Part shown: piece after piece, positions 27,711-36,902 of the stretch
How the letters are laid out: each line of letters begins with the position of its first letter
Position numbering within the stretch: the first letter of the stretch is position 1
Source of the DNA: Photobacterium chitinilyticum
GTDB lineage: Bacteria > Pseudomonadota > Gammaproteobacteria > Enterobacterales > Vibrionaceae
Assembly (NCBI RefSeq): GCF_004104355.1
Contig: NZ_RJLM01000005.1
Span: 124,001-188,000 of the forward strand
Reading direction: 5' to 3'
DNA length: 64,000 nucleotides
Notes under the pieces: model-generated
What the model saw: the letters and a program-made list of their open reading frames with translations, nothing else
Database searches by the model: none
What the model was told of the DNA's origin: nothing
Translations under genes and position numbers: made by a program

Positions 27711-28985
27711 ATGAGAATTATTTTCAAGACACTAATTTTTATTATTTCCTTAATTCAACTTATAGGTTGTGTTAGTAAACAAAATTTTTTAGTTGAGAAC
27801 GCAAATATACCTACCAGTGAGAAAATTGCTCATTTAGGCGGGGAGAATGCAAGTTTTTCCTATGCAGCCGATCATGATGCATATAATGACAAATGCCAAA
27901 CGTTGGTTGAGTGTGCAATATATACAAATGATTACGAGTTGGCAGAATGGTTGATAGAAAAAGGTGCGACAAGAAAAAGTTATATATTGGAAGATGATTA
28001 TCGATATAAATATCGGCATGTGATAAATGCTCCATTGCGTTTTAGTTCTAGTGATGAAGAAGCCAATAAATATTTAAAACTATTGTTAGATAATGGGTAT
28101 GATTCTAACATATGTGGTTATGGTTACTATTCACCTATTAATCTTGCGTATAAATTAGGTTATACAAAATCCTTTACAACTTTATTAGGAAACTTAGAAA
28201 GAACAAAGGATGGATGGACAAATGTCAATAAATATATCTCTTGTGATGTGCCACATCAAGAAGACAACATAGATGTAAACCTAAAGTGGGTTAGTGAAAG
28301 TGCAATAATGGACTTTGCAATTGATATGTTTGATAAAGATAAACCTCAACAACTGGACATGATAGCATTGCTGCTTGAGGTCAGTGATAAACCAACGTCT
28401 GTGAACGCTGATAGTTCTTATCGGTGTGGGAAATATGCTTATGGTTCAGCTTTGTTTTATGCAAAGTGTAGAGGGAAATACGAAGTCTATGATCTTTTGG
28501 CAAAGTACTATTTAACTACTGAACGATTAACAAATAAACAAAAGAAGGCTGTGTTTGAGCGTGCTGAAAGGCTGGAACGTGAGGCTCCTAGCGCAGCTGA
28601 CTTGGCGAAACATAATGCTGAAATAAGAAAGCGTAACCGTGAGTATGAACAAAATCTGAGATCTCAAATGGATGCGGCCTTTTCTGATGATACGTCACCT
28701 GTGTTTAATAATGAGTATCAAACAGTCGCTGAACAGCTTGGATTAAATAACTCTGTTACATCGTCAATTAGTATCCCAGTTCAAAGCTCCTCCTCAACAA
28801 GTGGTGGCTCAGGATTTCACTTGACGCGGGAAGAGATACCTGAGTACAAACCTTATAAAGAAGAGGACTTTTGTAAAGATTACCCTAAACATTCTGCTTG
28901 TAAAAAAGCTGAACCCATTAAATATGATCCTATAGTTATAACTCCTTGTAAGTCTTCATATGGAGCTTGTGTTCAAGTTGAATAA
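27711..28985 (+). CDS. Ankyrin-like repeat lipoprotein of unknown function
   Basis: A 424-residue protein with a lipoprotein signal: hydrophobic FIISLIQLIGC with the lipobox Cys at residue ~20. Residues ~60-270 contain helical repeats reminiscent of ankyrin units (DYELAEWLIEKGATRK, YLKLLLDNGYDSN, INLAYKLGYTKSF). The C-terminal third is charged, then Ser-rich and Cys-containing. It is expected to sit on the inner or outer membrane facing the periplasm, where it may bind a protein partner. It is AT-rich and monocistronic, with an RNA hairpin over its translation start. Confidence 0.72.
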   Translation: MRIIFKTLIFIISLIQLIGCVSKQNFLVENANIPTSEKIAHLGGENASFSYAADHDAYNDKCQTLVECAIYTNDYELAEWLIEKGATRKSYILEDDYRYKYRHVINAPLRFSSSDEEANKYLKLLLDNGYDSNICGYGYYSPINLAYKLGYTKSFTTLLGNLERTKDGWTNVNKYISCDVPHQEDNIDVNLKWVSESAIMDFAIDMFDKDKPQQLDMIALLLEVSDKPTSVNADSSYRCGKYAYGSALFYAKCRGKYEVYDLLAKYYLTTERLTNKQKKAVFERAERLEREAPSAADLAKHNAEIRKRNREYEQNLRSQMDAAFSDDTSPVFNNEYQTVAEQLGLNNSVTSSISIPVQSSSSTSGGSGFHLTREEIPEYKPYKEEDFCKDYPKHSACKKAEPIKYDPIVITPCKSSYGACVQVE

Positions 28986-29006
28986 TTAATGGTCATAGGG
29001 GGAAAT

Positions 29007-29067
29007 AAAATGGGCAGACTGAAGTTTGTCCATTTTTCATTAGGTTTATCTAAATTTCAAATAGACC
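29007..29067. repeat. 61-bp direct repeat, left copy (divergent copy of the gcvP terminator region)
   Basis: It matches 35777-35837 at 55 of 61 positions by hand alignment, in the same orientation. It contains an imperfect hairpin (AAATGGGCAGAC / GTTTGTCCATTT with two G-U pairs) and the shared tail TTAGGTTTATCTAAATTT. Confidence 0.85.
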
Positions 29068-29172
29068 ACCACAAACTTGTAATGGGATATCTAAATTTTG
29101 TACAAAGCTAATCAACTGATTTTTATTTGTGTATTTTTTATGATTAGAGGCATTCAGTCATACTGAATACGT

Positions 29173-29388
29173 GGGATTTGGGCTGAAGTCGAAAACGGAA
29201 AATATACTCAAATACTATGCCTAATCATACCTTTTAGTGAAATCATCCTTCTTAATGTCAAGGTTGAATCTGTTTTTTACGGATACCATGCAGATATCAT
29301 TGGTGATATATCTGCTTATAATTTAAGACGTGAGCCTGACCACCATGTAGAAGAGAAAAATCAAATAGGTGGAAATAATCACGATTAG
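29173..29388 (+). pseudogene. Gene fragment without a start codon
   Basis: A 71-codon frame reads like real protein (GIWAEVENGKYTQILCL, then VESVFYGYHADIIGDISAYN) and ends at TAG 29386. A TGA at 29163-29165 stops it upstream and no ATG, GTG or TTG start is available. It is probably the 3' remnant of a small gene. Family not recognised. Confidence 0.35.
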
Positions 29389-29471
29389 AGGTAAGTGTTT
29401 TTTCATGTGTTTTATCCAATTCATTGTTGCTGTCTTTGAGTGAATTATTATTGCTATTACGGCCATCTGCT

Positions 29472-29532
29472 ATGAATTAGAGAAATTCTCTTTTGCTCTT
29501 AAATAGACCCAAAATGAATTTCTCTAATTCAT
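29472..29532. repeat. 17-bp perfect inverted repeat
   Basis: ATGAATTAGAGAAATTC (29472-29488) and its exact reverse complement (29516-29532) are separated by 27 bases. An 18-bp sequence at 35211-35228 is the exact reverse complement of 29511-29528, so the element recurs near the other edge of this 6.8-kb segment. Confidence 0.8.
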
Positions 29533-29610
29533 GGTGATATTTTACGTAGGTTTTAATAATGGTCATCAAGCGCAAGGACGCATTGTTTGAATCCAAGTTG
29601 AGGCACCATT

Positions 29611-30651
29611 ATGAAAATAAACTCTTTACGTCATATAATTCCAGCAATTTTAGTTGGACTTGCTTCTAGTACAGCTTTTGCTAAGACAACCCTAAGCGAA
29701 CGTTCAATACCAACTCCTGTTGGTATATCCGCAGAATTCTCTCATGTGATTGAAAATAGAGAAATGCCACTCACCATTCCTGTGCCGGAATCCACAGAGG
29801 CTTGGATTGCGCTTCAAAATAATTTTGATCGGGCTGGGATTGAACTTGCACGAGGGGCACTGGAGCGTTTAGGCGTGACGTATGAAGCCAAAACATTTGC
29901 CGGTGTGGATACCTTCTTTGTTTCACCCAAAAATATCGCGGTTGAGTATGAAGATAAGTGGTTGATTCACCTCCATGGCGGTGCATTTGTCTTTGGTGGG
30001 GGAGAATCGGCACTGCGTGAGGCTGCTTGGTTGGCAAATGGTCTAGGTGCACAAGTCATTTCAATCGATTATCGTAAGCCGCCACTTCACCCTTTTCCAG
30101 CCGCGTTAGAGGATGCAGTAGCAGTGTGGAAAGAACTCATCAAAAAGCAAAAGCCCACGTCTACAGCCATATTTGGTACTTCCGCCGGTGGCAACCTGAC
30201 GCTTGCGACAACGCTTAAGCTTCAAGAACTAGGATTGCCGTTACCTGGAGCGTTGTACGTAGGTACTCCGGCTGTCGACTTAAAAGAGACTTCTGATTCT
30301 TGGTATGTGCTGGAAGGATTAGATCCACTTGGTCAGCGTGATGGTCTAATTCAAAGTACATTAGAGTTATATGCAGGAGGGCAGGAGTTGAATAATCCTC
30401 TAATCTCTCCTGTTTATGCCGACATTGAAAGTTTCCCACCAACCATCTTTTTAACCGGTACTCGTGATTTATTATTGAGTGACACCGTGCGTATGCATCG
30501 CTTACTACGGGGTGCCGACGTGGAAACAGCATTGCACGTTTATGATGGCCAGTCGCATGGTGATTACATGCTGGGTTTGTTGGCTGATATTCCGGAGTCT
30601 GAGGATGCAATAAAAGAAATTGGTCAGTTCTTTGATATCCATCTTAATTGA
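29611..30651 (+). CDS. Exported alpha/beta-hydrolase esterase (HSL/acetyl-esterase type)
   Basis: A 346-residue protein with a signal peptide (HIIPAILVGLASSTAFA). The oxyanion signature is WLIHLHGGAFVFGGGES (HGG) and the nucleophile motif is GTSAGGNLTLA (G-x-S-x-G). The acid and His are in FLTGTRDLLLSDTVR and YDGQSHGDYM. This is the hormone-sensitive-lipase family arrangement. It probably hydrolyses short-chain esters in the periplasm or outside the cell. It is followed by a hairpin and the MscS-type gene on the same strand. Confidence 0.88.
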   Translation: MKINSLRHIIPAILVGLASSTAFAKTTLSERSIPTPVGISAEFSHVIENREMPLTIPVPESTEAWIALQNNFDRAGIELARGALERLGVTYEAKTFAGVDTFFVSPKNIAVEYEDKWLIHLHGGAFVFGGGESALREAAWLANGLGAQVISIDYRKPPLHPFPAALEDAVAVWKELIKKQKPTSTAIFGTSAGGNLTLATTLKLQELGLPLPGALYVGTPAVDLKETSDSWYVLEGLDPLGQRDGLIQSTLELYAGGQELNNPLISPVYADIESFPPTIFLTGTRDLLLSDTVRMHRLLRGADVETALHVYDGQSHGDYMLGLLADIPESEDAIKEIGQFFDIHLN

Positions 30652-30695
30652 TGGTCGAAACAAGGGTGTGTTGCTTCTACTGCCAAAGCAAAATG

Positions 30696-30726
30696 AAAGG
30701 CTTGTGTATTGACTGCACAAGCCTTT
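30696..30726 (+). terminator. Stem-loop after the esterase gene
   Basis: An 11-bp perfect stem, AAAGGCTTGTG / CACAAGCCTTT, with a 9-base loop. The following sequence is not T-rich. Confidence 0.5.
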
Positions 30727-30780
30727 AACGCAGCTATAGGCTTCTCGCATTTATCTTTCTGAATAATAGCGTGGTTACCC

Positions 30781-32565
30781 ATGATCAAAATTCTGATTAT
30801 GCTGTGCGTTTTTCTTACTACAAGTTTACCGGCAGTGGCATCAAGCGACTATGTGTTTGCTGATACTTCGAGTCCGAAGGCGACGGTAGAGAGTTTTGTG
30901 GCTTCATCAGATGTGTTGATCGAATACTGGCGTAATGAACAGTTAGAAGCCCCTCAAGCACAGCATGCCTATCTGCAGGTGATGAGAACGATGGACCTCT
31001 CTCAAATACCAAACCGAAACCGTACCGTGGTTGTAATGGAGCGTGTATTGTTGCTGAGAGAAGTGTTAGATCGGCTGGAAGGAGATGCTCTGTGGGAGGC
31101 ACCAGCACTAGAAAGTGATAGCCTTGTGTCTGTTGAGCGTTGGCGTATTCCAAATACTGATCTTGCTATTGTTCGGCATGATTTAGATGACAAGCAAGGA
31201 CAGTATCTTTTTTCTCCGGGGACAATGCAGCAACTGCCTAGGTGGTATCGAAGTATGCTGGTTCTACCTTATCGAGATCAAGGTAGAGTGGAATACTATC
31301 AAGAATTCTTGGTTAACCCGGGGCCGTTGTTTCCAAAACAGTTTATTCAATCATTACCATCTCAACTCATGCAACTCTATGGTCCGTTACCGTTGTGGCA
31401 ATGGGGATCGCTAGTCGGGGTTTTCTTTGTTTGTAATTTTCTTATCCGCTTGAGTTTTTTCCTGGGAGAATATTGGAATGCACGTTGGGAAGTGAAGGGG
31501 ATTAAGTGGAAAGTGGGTAAAATCCTTTCCTTGATTGGTGTAGTGGTGATCCTATTTCTGGCCCGAAAGGTTATCGATGATGGGATATGGATAACCGGTG
31601 GGGTTTATCAATTTCTATCGTCAACATTTTTACTTGGGCAGTTTTTCTTCGTGTCTTGGTTGATCATGGCGCTATTCAATTATTTCGCCACCATTTACGC
31701 CTTCAATAAGCATAATGGTCAGCATGTTGATTCGTCATTAATCACTGTACTTGCTCGTATTTTTGGTGGCCTGACAATAGTCATTTTCGGTGTTTATATT
31801 ATTGAATTCATGGGGTTTTCGATTTCGCCTATTCTTGCGGGTATTGGTGTTGGCGGTTTAGCTGTAGCGTTGGCTATTCGTCCCGTATTGGAGAACGTGA
31901 TTAATGGATTAACATTGTATGCTGATGGTGGTATCAAAATCGGTGAGTTATGCAAATATGGCGACAAACTTGGTACGATTGAGAGTATCGGATTGCGTTC
32001 CACGCGCATTCGTACGCTAGAGCGGTCGTTGATTACTATTCCAAACTCTGAATTTGCCAATATGGAAATAGATAATTTGGAACGACGTGATAAACGCCGT
32101 ATGGAGCACGTATTCAGAGTTCGTGCTGAGCTGACACAAGATCAGTTAAAACTGTTGCTGGTTAATACCCGTCGTATTTTGCTGCAACACCCCAAACTGG
32201 AAGAAGAGCCAGTCAGAGTTCGTTTTATGGGAGTCGGCGAATTTGCCGTCTTAGTGAATGTGGTGGCCTACATTCGATGTCGGGATCATGAGGAGTTCAT
32301 GGCGGTACAGGAAGATGTGTTGTTTTCAATTGTGCAGCAAACAGAAGCTGTCGGCGCTCAGCTTGCTTTTTCCAATCAATATCAGTTTGCTGGTAACCTG
32401 GCGGCTATCGACGAGGAGCTTAAAGAGAAGGCAGCCCAAACGGTTCAGCACTGGCATGATTCAAGTAATTATCCTTTCCCAGATTTTAGCTATGAGTATA
32501 AATATGAGATTAAGGATAGCATTGTGTACCCTGTCAAGACATCAGCCACGAGGCAAAGTGGTTAA
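30781..32565 (+). CDS. MscS-family mechanosensitive channel with periplasmic domain
   Basis: A 594-residue inner-membrane protein. A signal peptide and a ~200-residue periplasmic region come first, then about five membrane segments (from residue ~205). The pore-lining helix is SISPILAGIGVGGLAVALAI, followed by the MscS beta domain (LENVINGLTLYADGGIKIGE) and a C-terminal alpha/beta portion. It belongs to the larger MscS-like class with extra N-terminal regions. It would release solutes on hypo-osmotic stress. It is convergent with a LysR gene 38 bp away. Confidence 0.88.
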   Translation: MIKILIMLCVFLTTSLPAVASSDYVFADTSSPKATVESFVASSDVLIEYWRNEQLEAPQAQHAYLQVMRTMDLSQIPNRNRTVVVMERVLLLREVLDRLEGDALWEAPALESDSLVSVERWRIPNTDLAIVRHDLDDKQGQYLFSPGTMQQLPRWYRSMLVLPYRDQGRVEYYQEFLVNPGPLFPKQFIQSLPSQLMQLYGPLPLWQWGSLVGVFFVCNFLIRLSFFLGEYWNARWEVKGIKWKVGKILSLIGVVVILFLARKVIDDGIWITGGVYQFLSSTFLLGQFFFVSWLIMALFNYFATIYAFNKHNGQHVDSSLITVLARIFGGLTIVIFGVYIIEFMGFSISPILAGIGVGGLAVALAIRPVLENVINGLTLYADGGIKIGELCKYGDKLGTIESIGLRSTRIRTLERSLITIPNSEFANMEIDNLERRDKRRMEHVFRVRAELTQDQLKLLLVNTRRILLQHPKLEEEPVRVRFMGVGEFAVLVNVVAYIRCRDHEEFMAVQEDVLFSIVQQTEAVGAQLAFSNQYQFAGNLAAIDEELKEKAAQTVQHWHDSSNYPFPDFSYEYKYEIKDSIVYPVKTSATRQSG

Positions 32566-32603
32566 CTTATTATCAACCACCAGAACTATGATTGGTCACA
32601 TTG

Positions 32604-33530
32604 CTATTGAGGCTGGATAATGCGATCGAAGAAACTTTGCATTGTTTGATGTAGCAATTGGTTAAGTGGAAAGCCTCGTTTGGTTTGCAGGTAACCACCA
32701 TTGATTTGTACCTGCTGTATTTCTTTGGGAAACAATGGGAGCGGATAGGTCGACACCTCAGGCTCAAGAGTTGTCATAAAGCTACTGCCATAGAGTATGG
32801 CGTCGGAATCCTTAACTTTATTGAGCAATACGCGAACGCTATGGGTAACCAGTGAACAATTTGCCTGATAGCCCTTGGATAGGTATATTTCCTCAATAGG
32901 GGCTCTTTTGGAGTTGACCCCATCAATGACCAAGCGCGCTAGAGGCAGGTGATGAATGTCTTCCCAGTCGCTGGATTTCGATAAGACGGGATGATCTCTA
33001 CGAGCGACTAAACAGAGCTTAATTTCTTGCAGTTTGTGCAGGTAAATCTCTTGTGGAAGGGGAAATGCAGCAAAGTGAATCATGTAGTCAATTTGGCCAT
33101 TGAGCATATCTGACAGTGATTCTGCTTGCCAGTAGATTAGCTTAAAGCTCGCCTCAGGCAGCACTTCTTTAAGCGCATTAAAAATTCCATCGCCATACAG
33201 TTCTAAGAAATAAATATTCATCGCAATGGTGATTTCGCCACTGAACTTGTCGGGCTCGAAGCTTTGATATGATTCAACCACTTTTATGAGTGGATTAAGC
33301 ATCTCCTCTGAAGCCTCCGCTAGTTTTTCTGCCAACTCTGACGGCTCGACGCCATGTGCTTTACGGATAAAGAGTTGTTCACCAAAGGTTTCTCTTAGCT
33401 TAGTAAGACCACGGCTTACGCTAGTTTGTGATATCCCGAGTTTTTCTGCGGCGGCATGGGTATTGCGCGTTTCGACAACAGCTTGCAGTAACCTCAGTAA
33501 GTTTAAGTCTAAATCGTGAATCTCTTTCAT
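32604..33530 (-). CDS. LysR-type transcriptional regulator
   Basis: A 308-residue protein from the ATG at 33530, preceded by AGGGG; an open frame upstream to 33740 has no family content. The helix-turn-helix is readable (NTHAAAEKLGISQTSVSRGLTKLRE), followed by a substrate-binding domain. The start MKEIHDLDLNLLRLLQAVV is the LeuO/NodD-like subgroup style. Its target is not evident: it is convergent with the MscS gene and in line with chaA. Confidence 0.87.
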   Translation of the reverse strand: MKEIHDLDLNLLRLLQAVVETRNTHAAAEKLGISQTSVSRGLTKLRETFGEQLFIRKAHGVEPSELAEKLAEASEEMLNPLIKVVESYQSFEPDKFSGEITIAMNIYFLELYGDGIFNALKEVLPEASFKLIYWQAESLSDMLNGQIDYMIHFAAFPLPQEIYLHKLQEIKLCLVARRDHPVLSKSSDWEDIHHLPLARLVIDGVNSKRAPIEEIYLSKGYQANCSLVTHSVRVLLNKVKDSDAILYGSSFMTTLEPEVSTYPLPLFPKEIQQVQINGGYLQTKRGFPLNQLLHQTMQSFFDRIIQPQ

Positions 33531-33835
33531 ATTGAGCCCCTGCTTTCTCAGACCGCCTATCTTCTTCTTATTTAGAGTATGCCAAATGGCCTGATATTCC
33601 ATCGATTTATGCTTGTCTGCTTGGTCAGTGTCACCACAAGACACAAACTCGGGATGGAGAGACAAAATAGTTTTAATCCAGAAGGGTCCATGAAAAGTTA
33701 TTAAAGGGCTGAGAAGTGATAGATACCAATGATTAGGCATGGGGAGTGATGTAACGTTAGTTTCTGCCTTGGTTAGGCTGAATCAGGCTATTGCTCTGGA
33801 TGTTTGACACAACCAGAGCAAGTGTACTTAAGGGC

Positions 33836-34927
33836 TTAATCAAACATCAAAATAATGTAAGCAATGAACAGAATGAGGTGTGTAGCACCATTGAGTGAGT
33901 TAGTTTTTCCGTTACTGAAGCTAACACTGGTCATCAACAGGGTCGCAGCGAGAAGTACCGTCTCAGCAGGCTCTAGTCCGAGGCGAATCGATTCGCTCAT
34001 AACCCCGGAAATCAGCAGTACTGCTGGAACGGTGAGTGCGATGGTGGCTAGCACAGAACCAAAGAATAAGTTCATGGCGCGTTGAAGTTGATTAGTGATG
34101 GCTGCTTTTATAGCACCTACAGCCTCCGGAGCAAGGATGATAAGCGCCACAACGAGACCGCCTAATGCAGCAGGAGCACCCATTTCAGTAATACCGTTGT
34201 CGATTGGAATGGCTAAGCTCTTAGCCAGCAAAATAACCACGACTAAATAACTAACGAGCATAATGGTGTGAAACGCATTGCTCTGTAGCGGGCCATGATG
34301 TTCGTGATCGTCTTTATTGTCAGCATCAATAAAAAAATGCGTATGGCTTCGGGTTTGAACAAACAAGAAAACACCGTAAAGTGCAATAGAGATAAGAACC
34401 AGAGTCCATGTCAAACCCGCAGACATGTTGCCAAAGGCATCCATACTGGTGAAGTTAGGCAGAACTAAGCACAACATGGCCAGCGGGATGATGGCGACAA
34501 GGTAAGCCTTAATACCATCAAGATTATAAGTTTGGGTATGATATTTCATGCCACCAATCAGAAGAGTTATACCTACGAAGCCATTAAGAACGGCCATAAC
34601 AACGGCAAACATGGTGTCCCTGGCTAGTACAGGATTAGAATCACCAGTGAGCATGACGGATGAAACCATGATGACTTCAAGTAAGACGACAGACAAAGTC
34701 AGAATAAGGGTACCGTAGGGATCGCCGAGTTTTATTGCCAGTGCATCTGAGTGACGAACGACGGCAAATATAGCGGTCATTACCACGTAGAACAATATGC
34801 CGGTAGTGACGATGTAAGGGATTAGGGACATTCCGCCAGTTAGTAAGTCATTACCGATGAGTTTAAAAAACGCAATAGCAATAATACCGATGGGTAGTGT
34901 GTATTCTTGTTTAAATACCTTGAACAT
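33836..34927 (-). CDS. chaA: Calcium/sodium:proton antiporter ChaA
   Basis: A 363-residue inner-membrane protein with ten or eleven helices and the two alpha repeats of the Ca2+:cation antiporter family: TLSVVLLEVIMVSSVM in the first half and ALIILAPEAVGAIKAA in the second. A His/Asp-rich loop (DADNKDDHEHHGP) lies between the halves, as in ChaA. It exports Ca2+, Na+ or K+ in exchange for H+ at alkaline pH. The start at 34927 is followed directly by the first helix. Confidence 0.88.
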   Translation of the reverse strand: MFKVFKQEYTLPIGIIAIAFFKLIGNDLLTGGMSLIPYIVTTGILFYVVMTAIFAVVRHSDALAIKLGDPYGTLILTLSVVLLEVIMVSSVMLTGDSNPVLARDTMFAVVMAVLNGFVGITLLIGGMKYHTQTYNLDGIKAYLVAIIPLAMLCLVLPNFTSMDAFGNMSAGLTWTLVLISIALYGVFLFVQTRSHTHFFIDADNKDDHEHHGPLQSNAFHTIMLVSYLVVVILLAKSLAIPIDNGITEMGAPAALGGLVVALIILAPEAVGAIKAAITNQLQRAMNLFFGSVLATIALTVPAVLLISGVMSESIRLGLEPAETVLLAATLLMTSVSFSNGKTNSLNGATHLILFIAYIILMFD

Positions 34928-35776
34928 GTTGAGCCTTTATTATTCTCCCTGTCATTGACACTTATCCTTTCGGCAATGACATATGGGGAGGTATCATTTT
35001 GCACCGATTCCTTACAGTGAATGATTAAATGGTTGTGCGAAAAGTCAGATGCATTTGCTTATGTCGCAATAGCAACCATTGATGCAATGCCACAGATATT
35101 AAAGTTATTCATAGTGATAAATCCCGTTGATTCAATACTGGATTTCGATCCTGAAGTGGTATTCCTTTCGATGTGGGCAGAATAGGTATTTATGCCGTTC
35201 AGAACGATGGATTAGAGAAATTCATTTTTGAAATCGGGGCATTCAACTTGAAGGTTAGAGATGCTGAAAATGGTTGGTCGCTCTGGATATGAAAGGCTTA
35301 TTTGGATGGTGTATAGGAAAAGTGCCAGTGTGAATTCAATTATTAACACCGAATACAGAGAAGAAAAAACATATAAAATTAGCGGTTAGAGACTTAGATA
35401 AATCGAAGATGAATGTGTGCTTTGCTGAACCTACAAAGCGCACTAAGTTTTATACAAAATCCGCGATAAATACCGCTCCTTCTTGTTCGATAGCCGGGCG
35501 AAGTAGCTGGGCATCTAAGACAGTGTTTAGGAATCTATCAGACTTGTCATCTTCGTTAACGTTCGAAATATGACAAGATTCCTGAAGCCTAACTATCCCC
35601 TCAATATCATTTACAGTTATTACCTCTGCTAAATTCCAACTGTTTGCCTAACAGTGTATCCGGCCGCATGCTCGTATTTATGCTTATACCGTATGTTCTT
35701 GCCGTACACTATAGCCAACAAACTTTTTGTTTCAATCATTTAAATCATCCAGGAGTGGGGATTACTCATATTGAAA
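34928..35776. other. Intergenic stretch with decayed coding fragments
   Basis: No intact gene is seen. A 45-codon frame ending at 35292 (IGIYAVQNDGLEKFIFEIG) looks protein-like but lacks a start and is probably a remnant. An 18-bp sequence at 35211-35228 is shared in inverted orientation with 29511-29528. The right edge is the gcvP terminator repeat. Confidence 0.45.
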
Positions 35777-35805
35777 AAAATGGACAAACCGAAGTTTGTC
35801 CATTT
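35774..35805 (-). terminator. Native gcvP terminator, displaced by the transposon
   Basis: On the minus strand a 12-bp perfect stem (AAATGGACAAAC / GTTTGTCCATTT) with a 4-base loop is followed by a run of seven T. This is a classical rho-independent terminator for minus-strand transcription. Without the transposon it would lie about 45 bp past the gcvP stop codon. It is now 21 kb away. Confidence 0.8.
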
Positions 35806-35837
35806 CTTATTAGGTTTATCTAAATTTTAAATAGACC
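35777..35837. repeat. 61-bp direct repeat, right copy
   Basis: The partner of 29007-29067 (55/61 identical). It contains the perfect hairpin annotated as the gcvP terminator and ends eight bases before the transposon. Confidence 0.85.
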
Positions 35838-35840
35838 CCT

Positions 35841-35845
35841 GCAAG
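35841..35845. repeat. Target site duplication, left (GCAAG)
   Basis: GCAAG directly abuts the left terminal repeat and is identical to 56901-56905. Confidence 0.88.
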
Positions 35846-35871
35846 TGATCACAGATAACTAAGATGGAAAC
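35846..35871 (+). repeat. Left terminal inverted repeat of the transposon
   Basis: 26 bp beginning TGATCACAGATAAC and ending GGAAAC, matching the right end at 24 of 26 positions. Confidence 0.93.
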
Positions 35872-35984
35872 GTGCCAGCTTTTTAAATCAATGATCTGTA
35901 GCCCTCTTAAAAAATAACCAAGTTGGAAACACCAGAGCTTCATGGCTCATGAAGGCAGCAGGTTTGGTTAACTAAGTTGGAAAC
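35855..35984 (+). repeat. Left-end TnsB-site-like repeats (three copies)
   Basis: ATAACTAAGATGGAAAC at 35855-35871, ATAACCAAGTTGGAAAC at 35914-35930 and TTAACTAAGTTGGAAAC at 35968-35984 are spaced 54-59 bp apart. By analogy with Tn7 ends they should bind the TnsB transposase. The widely spaced arrangement is like a Tn7 left end. Confidence 0.8.
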
Positions 35985-36217
35985 TACCACCACATACAGC
36001 CTCTTATTTAGAGTAATAACTCAGTTCGTAAAACCCGAACCGTACTTTGCGAACCGCACTTTACGAACTGGAGATTGCAATATTCCAATTGAGGGGAATG
36101 TCGCTTTAGTTAGCAAAAGCAAAGTAAGCGTACCTGCTATCAAGTGGTCATGGTTTACTGTTTTCCAGATCGTTATATGCGTACCCGACCAGTGTACAAG
36201 TCTTCTATTTGAGTTGC

Positions 36218-36832
36218 TCAACAGAAGCTTTCCATAAATGTGGTTACTTTATTGAATGTACTGGGAGCTGCTAAGTAGATGATCGTTGTGAATATAGCGA
36301 TAGCAATTGTTACTCTTAAACTTAGCGGGAACTTGTCCTTCCATGTTAGATCAAGCTCTTCACAGAGCCACTTACTATTATGCTCAGAAAATAGCTTGTA
36401 GTGAGCAAACCATGTCGCGAGCAATACTGGGGCTGGTTGTTGTATTTCTTTATGTAACTCTTGTTTCTGTTCAAGTTTTTTTCTAGCATTTTCGATGGAA
36501 ATATGGTCACTTTCATCTACCTCTGCATGGATAACCTCTAGATTTTTACTCAACTGAGTGAGCTCTACACCAGCACTGTAATACTGTTCTTTTAGAGCTT
36601 CTCTTGGTTTTAACATTAACCCAATAAGCCCCACAATTAAGAGTGATGCAGCTAGGGTTCGTGATTCGAACTCAGTAAAAGCTAGCCCAAGTATTCCAAG
36701 GGACAATGAGAAAAAACTAATAAGGCTTGGCACTTTTTCGCATAGATCAAATGAAGCAAAGTTAAGCTTCGCTCCGTATATGACATTATAATATTCTCTA
36801 GCTAACTGCTTTTTTATGCTTTGCTCATTCAT
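36218..36832 (-). CDS. SLATT-type membrane effector associated with a reverse transcriptase
   Basis: A 204-residue protein with two closely spaced hydrophobic segments (LISFFSLSLGILGLAF and LAASLLIVGLIGLML, residues ~35-72), then a charged helical region and a C-terminal hydrophobic segment (TIAIAIFTTIIYLAA). This fits the SLATT two-TM effector class. The family 5 subgroup is described as linked with reverse transcriptases. It lies 70 bp downstream of the RT gene on the same strand. SLATT proteins are thought to damage the inner membrane of infected cells (established prediction, partly tested). Assignment is by pattern and neighbourhood. Confidence 0.7.
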   Translation of the reverse strand: MNEQSIKKQLAREYYNVIYGAKLNFASFDLCEKVPSLISFFSLSLGILGLAFTEFESRTLAASLLIVGLIGLMLKPREALKEQYYSAGVELTQLSKNLEVIHAEVDESDHISIENARKKLEQKQELHKEIQQPAPVLLATWFAHYKLFSEHNSKWLCEELDLTWKDKFPLSLRVTIAIAIFTTIIYLAAPSTFNKVTTFMESFC

Positions 36833-36902
36833 TGGCTTTGATCGCTCTTTATCATTTATGAAGCTAGTTGTTTCGGTTTTTCAAAGGAGTTACTTACTTC
36901 TA

